DNA of 64,000 bases, taken from contig NW_005178735.1 in the NCBI RefSeq assembly GCF_000350225.1, forward strand, positions 124,001 through 188,000. Direction: 5' to 3'. Position 1 is the first letter of the stretch; each line of letters opens with the position of its first letter. The translations under genes were made by a program, and so were the position numbers. The DNA comes from Chondrus crispus. Its lineage: Eukaryota; Rhodophyta; Florideophyceae; Gigartinales; Gigartinaceae. This document shows, piece by piece, positions 21,633 through 32,111 of the stretch. Under the pieces are notes generated by a model that was given only the letters and a program-made list of their open reading frames with translations, was not told where the DNA came from and ran no database searches.

Positions 21633-22399
21633 AAGTCCCTGATGGGGGGGGCAGAAGGAAGATGCGCGCCCCGGGACGAATGGTGGTAGAGTCTTGTACA
21701 GGCAGCTGCTCGGCGAGTTCGGGGCGGTGATTAGGAAGCCGGGCCCGATGGGTCGTAAAGCCAATGCTCGCGGAGCGCCTGTTACACCTTATACCCTTGA
21801 TAAGGTCTTCGACGGGGGCGTCGCAACGCAGCCCGACGGGAATTAGCAAACACGTAGCAGCTCTACACCTCCGTACTGCCAGATGGCAAAGTACCGACAC
21901 CGGAACGGTCGCAACCTGTATCCGATGGAACCAACACTGTCCTGTATACACAACAGGACCTTCGAGAAAGACGTCGTCGCAACAGCCTCCGTCGGTGGAC
22001 GTAAACAGATAGCAGCGCTACACCCACGTGTCGCCCGATGGCCAAGACACCTACACCGGTCCGGTCGCAACCAAAGCCGATGGGACCAACAACAAACAAA
22101 AGAACCAACACAAGAGCCCGATGACTCCAGTCGTCACAATGCGGATCGCAATCAGGCACTGTGGAACCAACACAAGATAAGGGAATAGAAATAGAGATAG
22201 AAATAGAAAAGGATAGGTGAAATAAAGGAAAAGGAAAGGGAACCCCCCAGCGCAAAGGATAACGTAATCTGTGGTAGAAGGGAGCGTCTTGGGAAAGACG
22301 GACTTCGACCAAGGCGATATTCAGCTCTGGTAACTCGGGATACCTTTACTGACTTGGTGGTCAGAGGGCTAAGGTATATATCGCCCCGCCGGAGCCACT
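21633..22399. mobile_element. Unclassified insertion inside element A
   Basis: In element C the integrase end and chromodomain are adjacent. In A they are separated by about 950 bp. The 10-mer ACAGTAGCTC at 21623-21632 and 22400-22409 flanks 767 bp and could be a target duplication. The insert contains two diverged copies, 156 bp apart (from about 21857 and 22013), of a GCAGC-CTACAC...GGTCGCAACC...CCGATGGRACCAAC unit and a purine-rich stretch near 22190-22240. No coding frame is seen. Confidence 0.45.
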
Positions 22400-22622
22400 A
22401 CAGTAGCTCTCGGCGCTAGATCCTAGATCTAATCTAATGTCAGCAAAATTAATGCCAACTAATTAACTAAATAAAATAAAATAATTAAAAATTGAAACTG
22501 TGCAATTATTCACACGTGTGTCCCCCAACCCGGACTACTTTTCATATCCAAATATTTTCCTTTCGTTCCACCCCCTGTAGAGCCCATTATTGCACTACAA
22601 CAAGGTCACCGAGGGTACTCAG

Positions 22623-22757
22623 TATGCCTTCGAACGACTACTCCGGCATCGAACCATGGAGGACGGAACTACGGAGTTCCTCATCAAGTGGGCGGACTAC
22701 GACCAACCCACTTGGACAGCGCGTACACTCGTCCCCGAGGAGTTAGTGTCGCGCTAC
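22623..22757 (+). pseudogene. Chromodomain of element A (fossil)
   Basis: The sequence YAFERLLRHRTMEDGTTEFL followed by IKWADYDQPTWTARTLVPEE has the chromodomain fold signature: an aromatic start, then the 'FLIKW.DY..PTW' strand, then a C-terminal helix. Chromodomains at the integrase C-terminus steer chromovirus insertion to modified histones. Element C has the same domain (FLVKWTGYAEPTWTKRTHVP). Confidence 0.75.
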
Positions 22758-22821
22758 GCGAAAAGACTCAGGACGCGCACAGGTAGAGACCTCCTTTCCG
22801 AACTGAACGCGGACGTTCAGT

Positions 22822-22837
22822 CTTGACGAGGGGGCCC
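22822..22837 (+). other. Internal purine tract after the chromodomain (element A)
   Basis: The string GACGAGGGGGCCC follows CGGACGTTCAGTCTT. A similar string, CGGACGTTCACGCTT then GAGGGAGGGG, lies directly before the 3' LTR (27333-27357). The two tracts bracket the antisense module. Confidence 0.55.
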
Positions 22838-24739
22838 TCAACTGCTCTGTCACGGATTAACATCGGACAGCACGAGCTAACCGAAAGGAGAACCGCGGAA
22901 GTACAGCGGCCCTTGTCGAAGGGATCCCGCAGAAGACGAAGCCAGACGTCAGGACGTATTGACGAACAAGGCGGACACGAGAGGACGCGATCGTGCCAAA
23001 ACTAGGGACGACCAAGCCGTCCGACGACAACCGCCGAAATCAAGAAGGTGCCGGAGAGAAGACAGCACGCATTGTCTCACAAAAATCGGTCGTGAGCGAC
23101 AAGCAGGAGAACGAGACGAACGATCCCCTGAGGAACGCAAGAGATACCGGCAAGTACGAGAGGGCGCGAAGATGTCAAGACGTATGGACAGACCAAGGCC
23201 AATTACGCGACACCTAAACGCTAGGCAGTATGTAGTGCCTCGAGAGGGACGTTCCCCTCTAGAACGGATGGGACGAGGTAAGGCGATATCCTTCGGAAGA
23301 TCACAGGATAGCTCGATGAGTTGCGCCTACGCTATTTTTGGGAGGGATTCCTCGATATCCCACCCCCACGCTACAGGGCAGACGGGAAAGAGATAAGAGA
23401 AAGCGACACGCGGTGGCAGGGACTCGAAACCCGTCACCGCGGGGAGCATGCGTCGAAGAACTCGTGTGTGCGCGCCAGTCCGTACCGCTACGCGAATGCA
23501 GGAGGAGGAGAGGAGAGGCAGACGAACCGTGGCCACCCCAGTCCGACAGTAATACGTCCGATGGGTTCTGGCCTTCGGCGCCGACTCCGCCGTCGTTTCT
23601 GCAGCGGCACCCCAAAATTAATTGGGAAATTACCCCAAAAATAAGGGAAGTTCCCCCCGAGGGACACTGTATGCCAAACCCAACACGCCGCAGGCCCAGC
23701 GAGCGACAAACCGCCGCCATACGCAGATATTGGAGAGAAACGTCCAGTACGGGGGAGCGCACGTGAGCACGTGAGCGTACGCGTGTGGGGCAAGGCGTCG
23801 CCGCGTTCAAAGAAATAGAAAAAAATGGGGCGGAAATCGCTGCCCGGGCGGCACGTGTGCGCGTTTGCTGTCAAGATCGCTCACAATGGGCAGCCCAACA
23901 GCGCTGCATAAGGTAATCCTCGTACCCCTGCGGGAGTAAGTAAACGCGCCCTTCGGCCTGCAGAACCACCTACCCTCCCCTCCCGAACGGACTAGGCCGT
24001 TGGTAGCGCGGGTGCAAACCCAACACAAGCGCACCAATGTCAACGACAGCAGGGACACGACGCGCACGCACGCCCTCCCCATGCGACTGAATTAAACGTC
24101 TTTCTTCCTGCGCGCGCGCACGCCCGTTCCCAAGACGGCTCAAGAGAGGCACCTCAAGAGAATATGCGGAGAAAGCGAAGTATTCTCGTCGCGGAATAAA
24201 CAAGGGCAAGCGCGTAACACAGTCCAAGGGGAGTTGCTCAGGGGAAGAAAGGGGGCGACGTTACCGGATCTATCGATGGAAGCAGTGTGCTTTCGGGCGG
24301 GTAAGGTGCAGATGTATATGAATTGGAAATGGCATGCGCCCGAGCGCAGGGCATTATCACGACGCTGACGCTCGAAGCCGTTGCCTGAAATCGATGTTGT
24401 GCCAAGAGCCAACTTCGCCGTAAATATCAAACTACTTTGGGAGCGCGTCGGAGAAGAAAGAGGAATCAGGACAGCGCCGGTAATGACCACCTCACGTCGG
24501 AGAGAGAGGGCATCTCGCGACTAATCGGCAGAAAACGGGACGCGGTAAATGAGCCCTATCGCCGGACGAACCCCCGCGAGACTCGTCGGCGAACGAAGGC
24601 GCGTTGCAGCGACGACGCAAGCCCGCGCTAAAGCCGACGGTAAGGACGTCGTCGAGCAAAGGCGCGTGGCAGCGACGACGCAAGCCCGCGCTAAAGAAGG
24701 GGCCTCGACACAGACGGGAGTGAAAGAGAAGGAGGTGCC
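22838..24739. other. Non-coding stretch between pol and the antisense frame of element A
   Basis: I see no conserved coding sequence. It contains a short tandem duplication at 24598-24638 and 24661-24701 (period 63 bp, around CAGCGACGACGCAAGCCCGC). Confidence 0.5.
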
Positions 24740-27323
24740 CTAGTGGCTTTTTCTGTGTACGAGTCGCACCTCTCCGACACCGGACCACGACGGACCTATG
24801 GGCTCCACGGCTCGTGCCGTTGGTGGGCGCCGCAGAGCTGGGATTAGAGGCGCTCGGGGGCAATACCCAGGGTACCGAGGGGTCTCCGAACCTCGCTCCC
24901 TGAACGAAGGCACGACACCCGGACGAGGCTGTGTGTATTGAGGCACGTGGCCCGTGTAGGAAAGGCGACCCCCTCCGGCAGAGGGTTCGTACCCGAAGCC
25001 CTCGTAGGGGTCTCGCCTCCCTGTGGTCGGCTGCGCGTTGAATGAAGGAGCCGCGAGTGCGGACGCCCCACGAAGGTCATCCCGCTCTCCCCGGTAACGA
25101 TCACGCTCGCTCGCCGTCCGTTCGAGGAGGCTTCCCTGCTCACGGAGGGACCCGCGTATCGCCGTTAGCTCAGCCAGAATGCGGCCCAACTCCGACGAGC
25201 TGGACGCCCGATCTGCCTCGATCCGACGCGCTTCCTCGCTTTGAGCTAAATACCAGCTTGCGAGCGTGCTAAGTAGGCGCTCCAGTAGCCACGGATGATC
25301 GCCCGCGTCCCCGAGGGCGCGGATCATATGGGAATGGCCCGAAGGTCGCTCCGCTCCAGCGTCATGCGGCGTACAGAAGTGCCCTCCGGTGGAGAGTGGG
25401 TCGGGGTCGCGTTAAGAGGAGGCACAGGGGGAACGGGAGGACTGGCCAGCGAGCCCTGGCCGCCCACGGAGGCCGAGGCCTCACGGGCCGGGCTCGCCCC
25501 AGCGAGCGCATAAGATGCAGGCTCGCTGTCTAAGTCACAATAGCGTTTCTTTTGCGACAAGCGCGAGGCGGAGCCGACTCCGCCCCCGCCCCCGGAGCGC
25601 CGAGTAGAAGGCGCCACTACCGACGGTCGTGCTACGAAGGAGTCGGAACCGTGATCGTACACCAAGAAGGAGGACTGTATGCCGGTCGTGAAGTCCGTCC
25701 AGTGACGAATGTGACGATCTCCGACGTCACCTGCCCGATGCATCAGCTCGAGAGCGAAGGCATAAGTCCAGGGCACATGGAGGGAACTCCGCTCGAGCGG
25801 ATGGAGCGGTAGGTTGGGGAGATCCCAAGCTATTCTCCCCGAGTGGGCTAATACGCCTGTGGGTTGTACGAACACCCTTCCATGGATTGAGACTTCGTTC
25901 ATGAAGGCATTACCGACGGCCCATGCCCATTCCTTTTCGAAGTTGTACATCAGATCGAGATGCGATGGATGCCTAGGGTCAGTACAAGCAGCTCCGAAGT
26001 GCCTTAAGGCGTAAGGAAGTAGGGGGTGCACTCCCAACGAAGGGAGGGCATCCCCCACTGCGTCGGGGAGGGGCGGAAAGTCGCGTGGCGATAGGCCATC
26101 GGCAAAAACAGCCGACTGGAAGACACGTCCGTCTCTCTCCCCCGAATGCCGATAAGCTGCCCAATCGTGGGGTGCAATGGCGACGTGGTGTAGCCTCATG
26201 AGTGAGCAGGCCGATTTCTGCAGGGCCACACGCGCCTTCGAATAGGCAAAGGGGCGGGGGCTCACATACAGCCCCGCGGCAGAAGGCAGGACGAACTCCC
26301 GAGGGCTCGTTGGCTAGTGGTGAGGGAGATAGTCCGCCATTCGGTCGACATATTCGACTTCGGGCAAGCAGTAAGCAAAAGTGCGATCACCGACAATCGC
26401 CGGAGGGATCTGGTAGGCGGCGGCGCCGCCCTCCGCAAGGAGACGGCCCAACAGAAGAGTGGCTTCCTCTCCCCGCCCCGCGTCGTATACCTTCCGTACG
26501 CGTAATAAGTCCGGACGGAGGGACCTACGCGTCAGCTGCTCAGCAACGGTGACCCCTGAGCGGGCATGACGACACCAGGAAAGCGGAGGCGATCGAGAGG
26601 GAGCGGGGTCGAGCGTTCGAGTGGGACCCCGAACCACTCGGAGACCCCGGCCCCTCCGTCCATGCCAGACCGTACTGTGCGAAGGGGCGGGGGCAGCTGC
26701 ACTCCCGCCGATACCGAAGGCAGTAAGCGGGCTTGCCGCGGCGCCGAGCTGTCGAGGGGAGGAGATCCAGGGGTCATGCGACCGCCCGATGTCGGGACGA
26801 GCTCGACAGAAGACGACGACGCGCGTGAATCACGAACCCTCTGAAAGGGCTGAGGGGTAGACCACGGACGCGCGACCGCGCCGGAACGAACCGGGACGTC
26901 CCCCTCGGGGGGGACGAAGCCGGCGACGGTCGGCAAGGGAGGACCGAGCGCCCCCGACGGAGTCACAGAGGGCGAGGAATGAGGAGCCACCGACCATCTC
27001 GGGGCGGAGGGGACAGCGAGGGGAGTGGAGGACGGACTCTCGAGAGAGGACGACATACTCGCGTCAATCTCGAGATTCCCTGACGACAGTGGAACGACCA
27101 CAGTAGCAGGGGGCGTGAAGCAAGAGCTCGGCGGCAAGGATCGGAAACCCCCAACCCGCGGGAAGACGAGGGGTGGACAACGGAGCAGGACGTGCGAGGG
27201 AAGCGCGACCACGCAAACACCGGGGAACGGGAAGACACGTGACGAACGGGGTGGGACGAATGGAACCTTGGTCAAGTCAAGATCAACGTGAGACGCGTCT
27301 GACATGGCTCTCCGTACAAGCAC
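24740..27323 (-). pseudogene. Antisense open-frame module of element A (broken homologue of the element C frame)
   Basis: Opposite-strand coding sequence runs from MSDASHVDLDLTKVPFVPPR, about 40 bp inside the 3' LTR, down to 24740. A Ser/Pro-rich N-terminal part is followed by conserved blocks shared with the element C frame: RPDL then DRTFAYCLPEVEYVDRMADY (C: DRAFVFSYSDVEYVDGAARF), ALRHFGAACTDPRHP (C: VLRYFGYAANDRRHP), DFTTGIQSSFLVYDHGSDSF (C: DFSTGVESSYVYYRAASDSF), LASWYLAQSEEARRI, and the coiled-coil end GSLREQGSLLERTASERDRY. No known family is recognised. This copy is broken; that of element C is whole. It could act as a regulator, structural or envelope-like accessory protein; nothing in the sequence decides among these. 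Confidence 0.7.
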
Positions 27324-27343
27324 CCGTGAACACGGACGTTCAC

Positions 27344-27360
27344 GCTTGAGGGAGGGGCGC
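27344..27360 (+). other. 3' polypurine tract of element A
   Basis: CTTGAGGGAGGGGCGC lies immediately upstream of the 3' LTR, where plus-strand DNA synthesis is primed in LTR elements. Confidence 0.6.
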
Positions 27361-28060
27361 GTAGTATAACCCCCCCTGGGGCTTTTTAGTTAGATTAGAT
27401 CAACAACGGGATCCCATACTGTAGAGCTCGACGCTCTACAGTACAACCGCCCGTGTCCATGTGTATACCACAGGGACAAGGGACACGCGCATACACGTGT
27501 ACACGTGTACCACGCACGAACGAAGCTCGCACGCACCACGGGTACTACGTGTACTGTCAGCCTCGACATAGCTGACAGTATTACAGTGCAGGCCGACCTG
27601 CAGTTCAGTAGCCTACTACAGTACCTCGGTACTGTAGTGTTATGATAGATTGTTTTGTATATTAAATATGGAGCGGACCGACGGCGGCAGGAGGAGGACA
27701 AGCACGGACTTGTCCTCAACCGACCGCCAAGGTCAGTCCACCCAGCTTATTCTAACCACGCGCCTTCGCCTTCGCGCGCGTTAAGAGGAAGGGAGCCGGT
27801 AGGGGACACACGCGTGCGCGAGCGAGCCTAGATCCGCCTCCGCCCGTCAGCGCTGGTACGTTACCCAGCGCTGCTCCGGGGCGTCGAGGCGTAGATCGGC
27901 CCGGGCGTACGCTCGTCCCCGACCTTCCCGCTCTACCACACCGCTACCAGGGCCCGCTTCCCTGCCTCGTTAGCTGGTGCTTCACCCGTCTTCCCGTTCG
28001 AACGGGGTCTACGTCGGACTGCGCATACACCCTCAGTCGTCTGGGGGTGTTTGTGCTACA
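27361..28060 (+). repeat. 3' LTR of element A
   Basis: GTAGTATAACC to TTGTGCTACA, the same length as the 5' LTR with about 18 differences. It is followed by the ATGCT target duplication (28061-28065). Confidence 0.92.
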
Positions 28061-28065
28061 ATGCT

Positions 28066-28911
28066 TTTTGAACAATGGCGGACTCGTCGAAAAAGAACCA
28101 CTTTTTGAGTGTTGAAAATCTCCTCGCTGAGTTCGAGGGAGTGCACTGCCGCGGTGGCAAGGTTCACGGCTTCGCCGCTAACCCATTAAGCAGCATTTGC
28201 AGCCGTCTTTGACTCTTTGGGGTATCAGATTAAGCCTCCAAAGGGCTTTGGTTTCGTGAAAAGGAACATTCACTTCGCGGCAGCTTGCCAACAAAGCGCA
28301 AAGAGAAGACTGTCTAATGAAGTGAAAACACCTTGGTCCTGCTCTTCCAAATTCCGACGGAATGGTAAGGATATCGCCGTCGGCGCCCTCAGATTGTGAT
28401 AGATTGGAACTGAAATACGAGGAACGTTACTTTGAGGTCCCTGCTGCGTGTATTTCGGATTCTCGCCGTGAAAATATAACACAGGTTCTGCCGTATTCGG
28501 AGGGGTTTCATGAAGTTCCTATACCCTTGGTCGCGGTGCCACTTGACCAAGCGTTCGCAACGAGCGGAAACGGCGTTGTATCCCAGAGGACGGCAAATCA
28601 CCTGGGGTTCAATGGACATGCATTTAGGAGCGCGAATGGGTATCAAGAGCTGCGAAACAGCTCCCCTGACATTGTTCAGCGAGCGTGGCCGGCGGGATTG
28701 AGACAACCGTATAGCATTTTAGAATCTAGAGAGCCTGTTTATAGGATGGAAAGCCTGAAGTGCGCCCCCGAGAATTGGATCCAGCGCCGACCAGTCAACC
28801 ACTTTGGGAACGACCGAGAGCGGAAAGCACGTTACCCGCCGCGAAACCTATTTAACGCAAAATTTGGTCTTGGTCCCAGGTCGGAGGAAGCCTGGTCGCC
28901 GACAAGCACAT
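28066..28911 (+). mobile_element. DDE DNA transposon, portion right of element A
   Basis: This is the continuation of the sequence cut by element A. Just after the junction, translated segments such as NHFLSVENLLAEFEGVHCRG and HGFAANPLSSI resemble the region after the third catalytic Asp of DUF7869-type transposases, with the frame interrupted. 28362-28940 is open but has no motif I recognise. The right end of the transposon was not located. Confidence 0.4.
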
Positions 28912-29409
28912 ATGAAGAGCCCTCCTTTCCCACTCATTGAAGGCACCGCGGCTTTGAATGCAATGAACAGTCTTGCGCTGAAAAGGGCGGACATCATGGA
29001 ACCGGTCAACCTGCTCAACGCGCTACGAGAAGTGTATGAGTCCATGGGCGACAGGGACGGGGTTGCTGACTCATGGCTGCAACGAAGAGCGACAATGCCA
29101 GAGAGGGAGGTTTTAGAGGCCTACAGGAGCGAATTGTATACCTTCAACCTGCGCTGGAGGAGGGAACCGTCCGCACCGAAGACGGTGCGTCAAGTAATCA
29201 AACAGGATGAGGAAGTTGGGAGGCGGGTCACCGAAGTACTACAGAAGCGTAGCCAGATTCCGTTCAACAAGACATTGAGGACTGGGGTCTTTTCGCAGCT
29301 TTTCGAAGAGGACTCGAACAAGCTAGGCGGATTAGATCGCTACCTTCATTTAGTAGAGGAGGACCACGAGAGGTACGCGAGCGAGTTTCAGGCTTCAAGG
29401 AGATCATGA
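28912..29409 (+). CDS. Hypothetical helical protein, possibly the transposon's C-terminal or accessory part
   Basis: This open frame of about 165 residues runs from MKSPPFPLIEGTAALNAMNS to FQASRRS. It is rich in charged residues with helical periodicity (LNALREVYESMGDRDGVADS, QVIKQDEEVGRRVTEVLQKR). I recognise no domain and see no signal peptide or membrane segment. It may be extended upstream in the same frame to 28804, but those residues look less coding-like. It follows the broken transposase at short distance on the same strand, so it may be the end of that gene or a second gene of the element. A spurious frame cannot be excluded. Confidence 0.3.
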   Translation: MKSPPFPLIEGTAALNAMNSLALKRADIMEPVNLLNALREVYESMGDRDGVADSWLQRRATMPEREVLEAYRSELYTFNLRWRREPSAPKTVRQVIKQDEEVGRRVTEVLQKRSQIPFNKTLRTGVFSQLFEEDSNKLGGLDRYLHLVEEDHERYASEFQASRRS

Positions 29410-30134
29410 ATAGCTTCGATCGCGACAACGGCCTACTACCCCGGATACCGTCTGAAAATGTAAACCAATGATACTAGTTCGTTTGTTACTGTTTAATAGC
29501 ATAAGCACCGTAGTCTGTTCTGCCCCGATGCTCCTTGTGCCACCAAATGAAGAAAGTTCAACTGAAAACAGAACTCAACCTCATGCAAAACGTCCCGTTC
29601 GACCCCTTCGCTGCCATAGTTGATGAGACTGTCGGATAAACGGTCCGATTGGGTGGTCCTAGAGTGGACCCGCAGCGAGTGACGGGGCTTGTGTCTTTGA
29701 CTCAGGCTGAAAGCTCGCGCGGAGCTTGCGCTGCTCTCGAAAGCGTGGGTCGGGCGAGGCGGAACAGCAGATCTCACGCAGGTGAGGTCTCCAAGTTGTT
29801 GCAGTGTGCCGACAAGTTGATGTTTATTCCGTCCTACCCTTTTTCTTTCACGCTGTAGCTCGAAGTTCGCTCTTAAGATATTTCCTGCCGTTCTCGCTTG
29901 CTCAATTGACTGTCGGTTGTCAATTGAGCAAGACAGACAGCTCTAAATCCTCGACCTTTCATCATCCCATTTTTCTCTACTGTAGCCCTCATCATTGAAC
30001 GCAGGTGAATTGCAAATTAGATCAATGCACACACAATCTCGACATCGGATGGGGCATCATAAAGGTCTACGTCAATACAGCTGGACAGAGACTGCCATAT
30101 TTACTCCACGAGTCGGTGTACCCTCCCTCGCTAC
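29410..30134. other. Intergenic region with one short hairpin
   Basis: No gene is recognised. CTTGCTCAATTGAC (29897-29910) and GTCAATTGAGCAAG (29919-29932) form a perfect 14-bp stem with an 8-base loop in T-rich sequence. Confidence 0.5.
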
Positions 30135-30907
30135 CTATCTTGTATACTCGACGGCTCTCAGAAGATTCGGCTTGAAGTCTTCTCTCTGATGTCGCGTGAA
30201 GTCCGCAAATATTTTTGCAGCACGCGCATCACCGGCATCAGCAGCTCGTTGAAACAATTCCACTGCTCGTGAAGGGTTCTGTTCTACACCTTCATCCTCC
30301 AGCGCAAAAGCAAGCCAGGTCAGCAAGCAAGCGAGGTTCCCAACTGAGTCTGGTTGACTCAGTTCAATCTCTCTTTCATATAGCTCTAATGCTCGTGCCC
30401 GATTAAGGTCGATGCCCTAAACCCCGTCCGTGAGTAGACAAGCATAAAGATTCGTAGCTACTACATCATCCCCTTCATCGATAGCACGCTCAAAAGCTTG
30501 ACAAATCTTGCAGGACACCTTTGGCTCCAGTCCTCAAAAATAAACCCGGGCTCATTCATAACATTCGCATTTCCCGCTTCAGCAGCCTTTTCGAACAATG
30601 GCACAGCTTTTGGGATGTCCTTCTCTAAACCTTCGGTTCCGTTGTAAAGGAAGTAAGCAAAAGACGTGATTGCATTCACGTTCCCTTCGCCAACAGCGTA
30701 ATCGTATATCTCCACTGCCTGTACAGTATCGCCCTCTCTGCCCTCTATAGCCACTACACGCGCGAATAAAACTTGTCGAACAGCAGGGCAGCCCGCTGGG
30801 GGTTGCGCTTCGAGAGACGGTGTGGTTCGAGTTGAATACCAACGAGCGTCGCGGGACATCGAGCGGGAATATCTTTGCGCTTGGAAATGGTGTCGGCGAT
30901 AGCGCAA
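30135..30907 (-). pseudogene. Sel1-repeat (TPR-like) protein, broken
   Basis: On the minus strand, repeat-like helical pairs appear: AVEIYDYAVGEGNVNAITSF then DIPKAVPLFEKAAEAGNANV, and further along RARALELYEREIE and EQNPSRAVELFQRAADAGDA then RAAKIFADF. These match the Sel1 consensus (A..W...AA..G...A...LG..Y..G.GV..D...A). At least one frameshift (after GNANVMN...) and one in-frame stop (TAG before GIDLNRARALEL) break it. Sel1 proteins are usually adaptor scaffolds, for example in ER-associated degradation or signalling. No signal peptide is visible, and both ends are undefined. It is probably a host gene fragment stranded among transposons. Confidence 0.65.
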
Positions 30908-31399
30908 AGAACACCCCCGCCCGTCTGCCGGGGCGCTCCCCGCGTCCTTGAAGCGAAATTGTGCTTCGTGGCCCGAGCCTCTGCCTTGTTAATTCCGGCA
31001 GACCGGCGAAGCGAAATAGCTTCGCGCGCATAGCTGCCGCAGTAGTTAGTATATAAGGGCGGCTACGTGTCAGTAAAGGCAGCCCTCGGCAGGAAAAACC
31101 AACCTTAGAGGCGCGTAGCCAACTCAAACCCGCCCCCCTTCCATCACCCCCTTTTTTGCTACACGTCCCGTCTCGGCTCCAAAGCCGGCTAGTTGCTACA
31201 CTCGCGTTGAAGATCAGGTGCCATGGATCAAGCAATTGCCGAGATATCCGCTGATTGTTTCATAGACAAGCCAGACGGCGATGTCGCGCGCGGCAGGCGC
31301 AGCACCGATAGCACGATGGAGCACACCACGGACACGGACACCAGCAGCAGCTCCAGCGCCGGCGCGGCGCCGTTGTCGTTGTCCCTTTTATTTGGCAAC
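30908..31399. other. Region between the Sel1 pseudogene and the Copia fragment
   Basis: A TATATAAGG string near 31050 is the only promoter-like feature. An open frame continues on the minus strand down to 31228 but loses any Copia resemblance below about 31400. Confidence 0.3.
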
Positions 31400-32111
31400 A
31401 AGAACAGTTGTCGGGTCAACTCTTCCTCGCTTTGGAGATAAGCTTGGTTCACGTCATGCGCGAAAATTCGGAATCCTTTCACGGCAGCAATGGAGATAAT
31501 AAGTTGCGTTGAACTTTGACGCAAGGTAGTAATATTGTGCACCATGACTCTTTTCTCCTTATCTCTGTGGCCTTGAGCGACAAAGCGCGCCTTAGCCCTT
31601 TGAGTGTCCGGTCCAACGTTTTTCAGGGTCAACAAAAATCTTCCCCTCAATACGTTAGCTCCCGTTGGCAGTTGTGCCTTGGGGATGACGCGCCAAGTTT
31701 TGCGTTTCAGCAGTCCTTTGACCTCAATATCTTTTGTTATGTTGAACATCTTAGAGTTTGCTCTAAGATCGTCGGCTTCTAGAATTTCTATCAAGTATTC
31801 GTGGGCAGTGCAACTGGGATGTTTTGGGTTCTCATCAGCAAAGGCGACAAATATGGATTCCCTTTGGGGATGTGGCGCGCCAACAAGATTCACTGTCGAG
31901 ATTTCGAGCTCACTTTCTCTCAAGCCTGAAAGAACGTCTTCCAGTTCACCAATGATGTCTAAATTCGTACTCCGTGCTACTTGTGCATCGTTTTGTGGGT
32001 CTGCACTTTCGATACCCAGCTGCGAGGCTCTCTTCGTTGATTCCAAGCTGGGGTCGTTCTGGCGTAGAAGATATAGCTTTACCTTGTCAACAGAGACTTG
32101 CATTGCGGAGC
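31400..32111 (-). mobile_element. Ty1/Copia pol fragment (fossil), cut by element B
   Basis: The translation includes EVKGLLKRKTWRVIPKAQLP, RAKARFVAQGHRDKEKRVMV and FRIFAHDVNQAYLQSEEELT, typical of the N-terminal part of Copia reverse transcriptase (K.R.VA.GH, HDV..A.L). The LTR of element B starts at 32112, within or at the edge of this frame, so B (or the event that placed it there) is younger. The fragment is incomplete at both ends and broken. Confidence 0.7.

Larger units (their letters stand above)
13611..28060 (+). mobile_element. Gypsy chromovirus-type LTR retrotransposon A with antisense module
   Basis: The element is 14.45 kb with 700-bp LTRs and a matching 5-bp target duplication. 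Order: LTR, primer-binding site, gag with CCHC knuckle, aspartic protease, RT, RNase H, integrase, chromodomain, then a 4.5-kb 3' region holding a large opposite-strand frame, then LTR. The LTRs differ at about 18 of 700 positions (roughly 2.6%), so insertion was fairly recent. The coding region is broken at something like ten places. A repeat-containing block is inserted between integrase and chromodomain (about 21633-22400). It sits inside the older DDE transposon of 11390-29409. Confidence 0.92.

Noticed and set aside
23415-23500. Possible minus-strand tRNA gene (GGGTTTCGAGTCCC resembles a T-arm)
   Set aside because: No matching acceptor stem or anticodon arm could be drawn, and the spacing to a 5' half is wrong.
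22959-23810. Plus- and minus-strand frames between the chromodomain and antisense module of element A
   Set aside because: Highly charged, compositionally biased and without a counterpart in element C.
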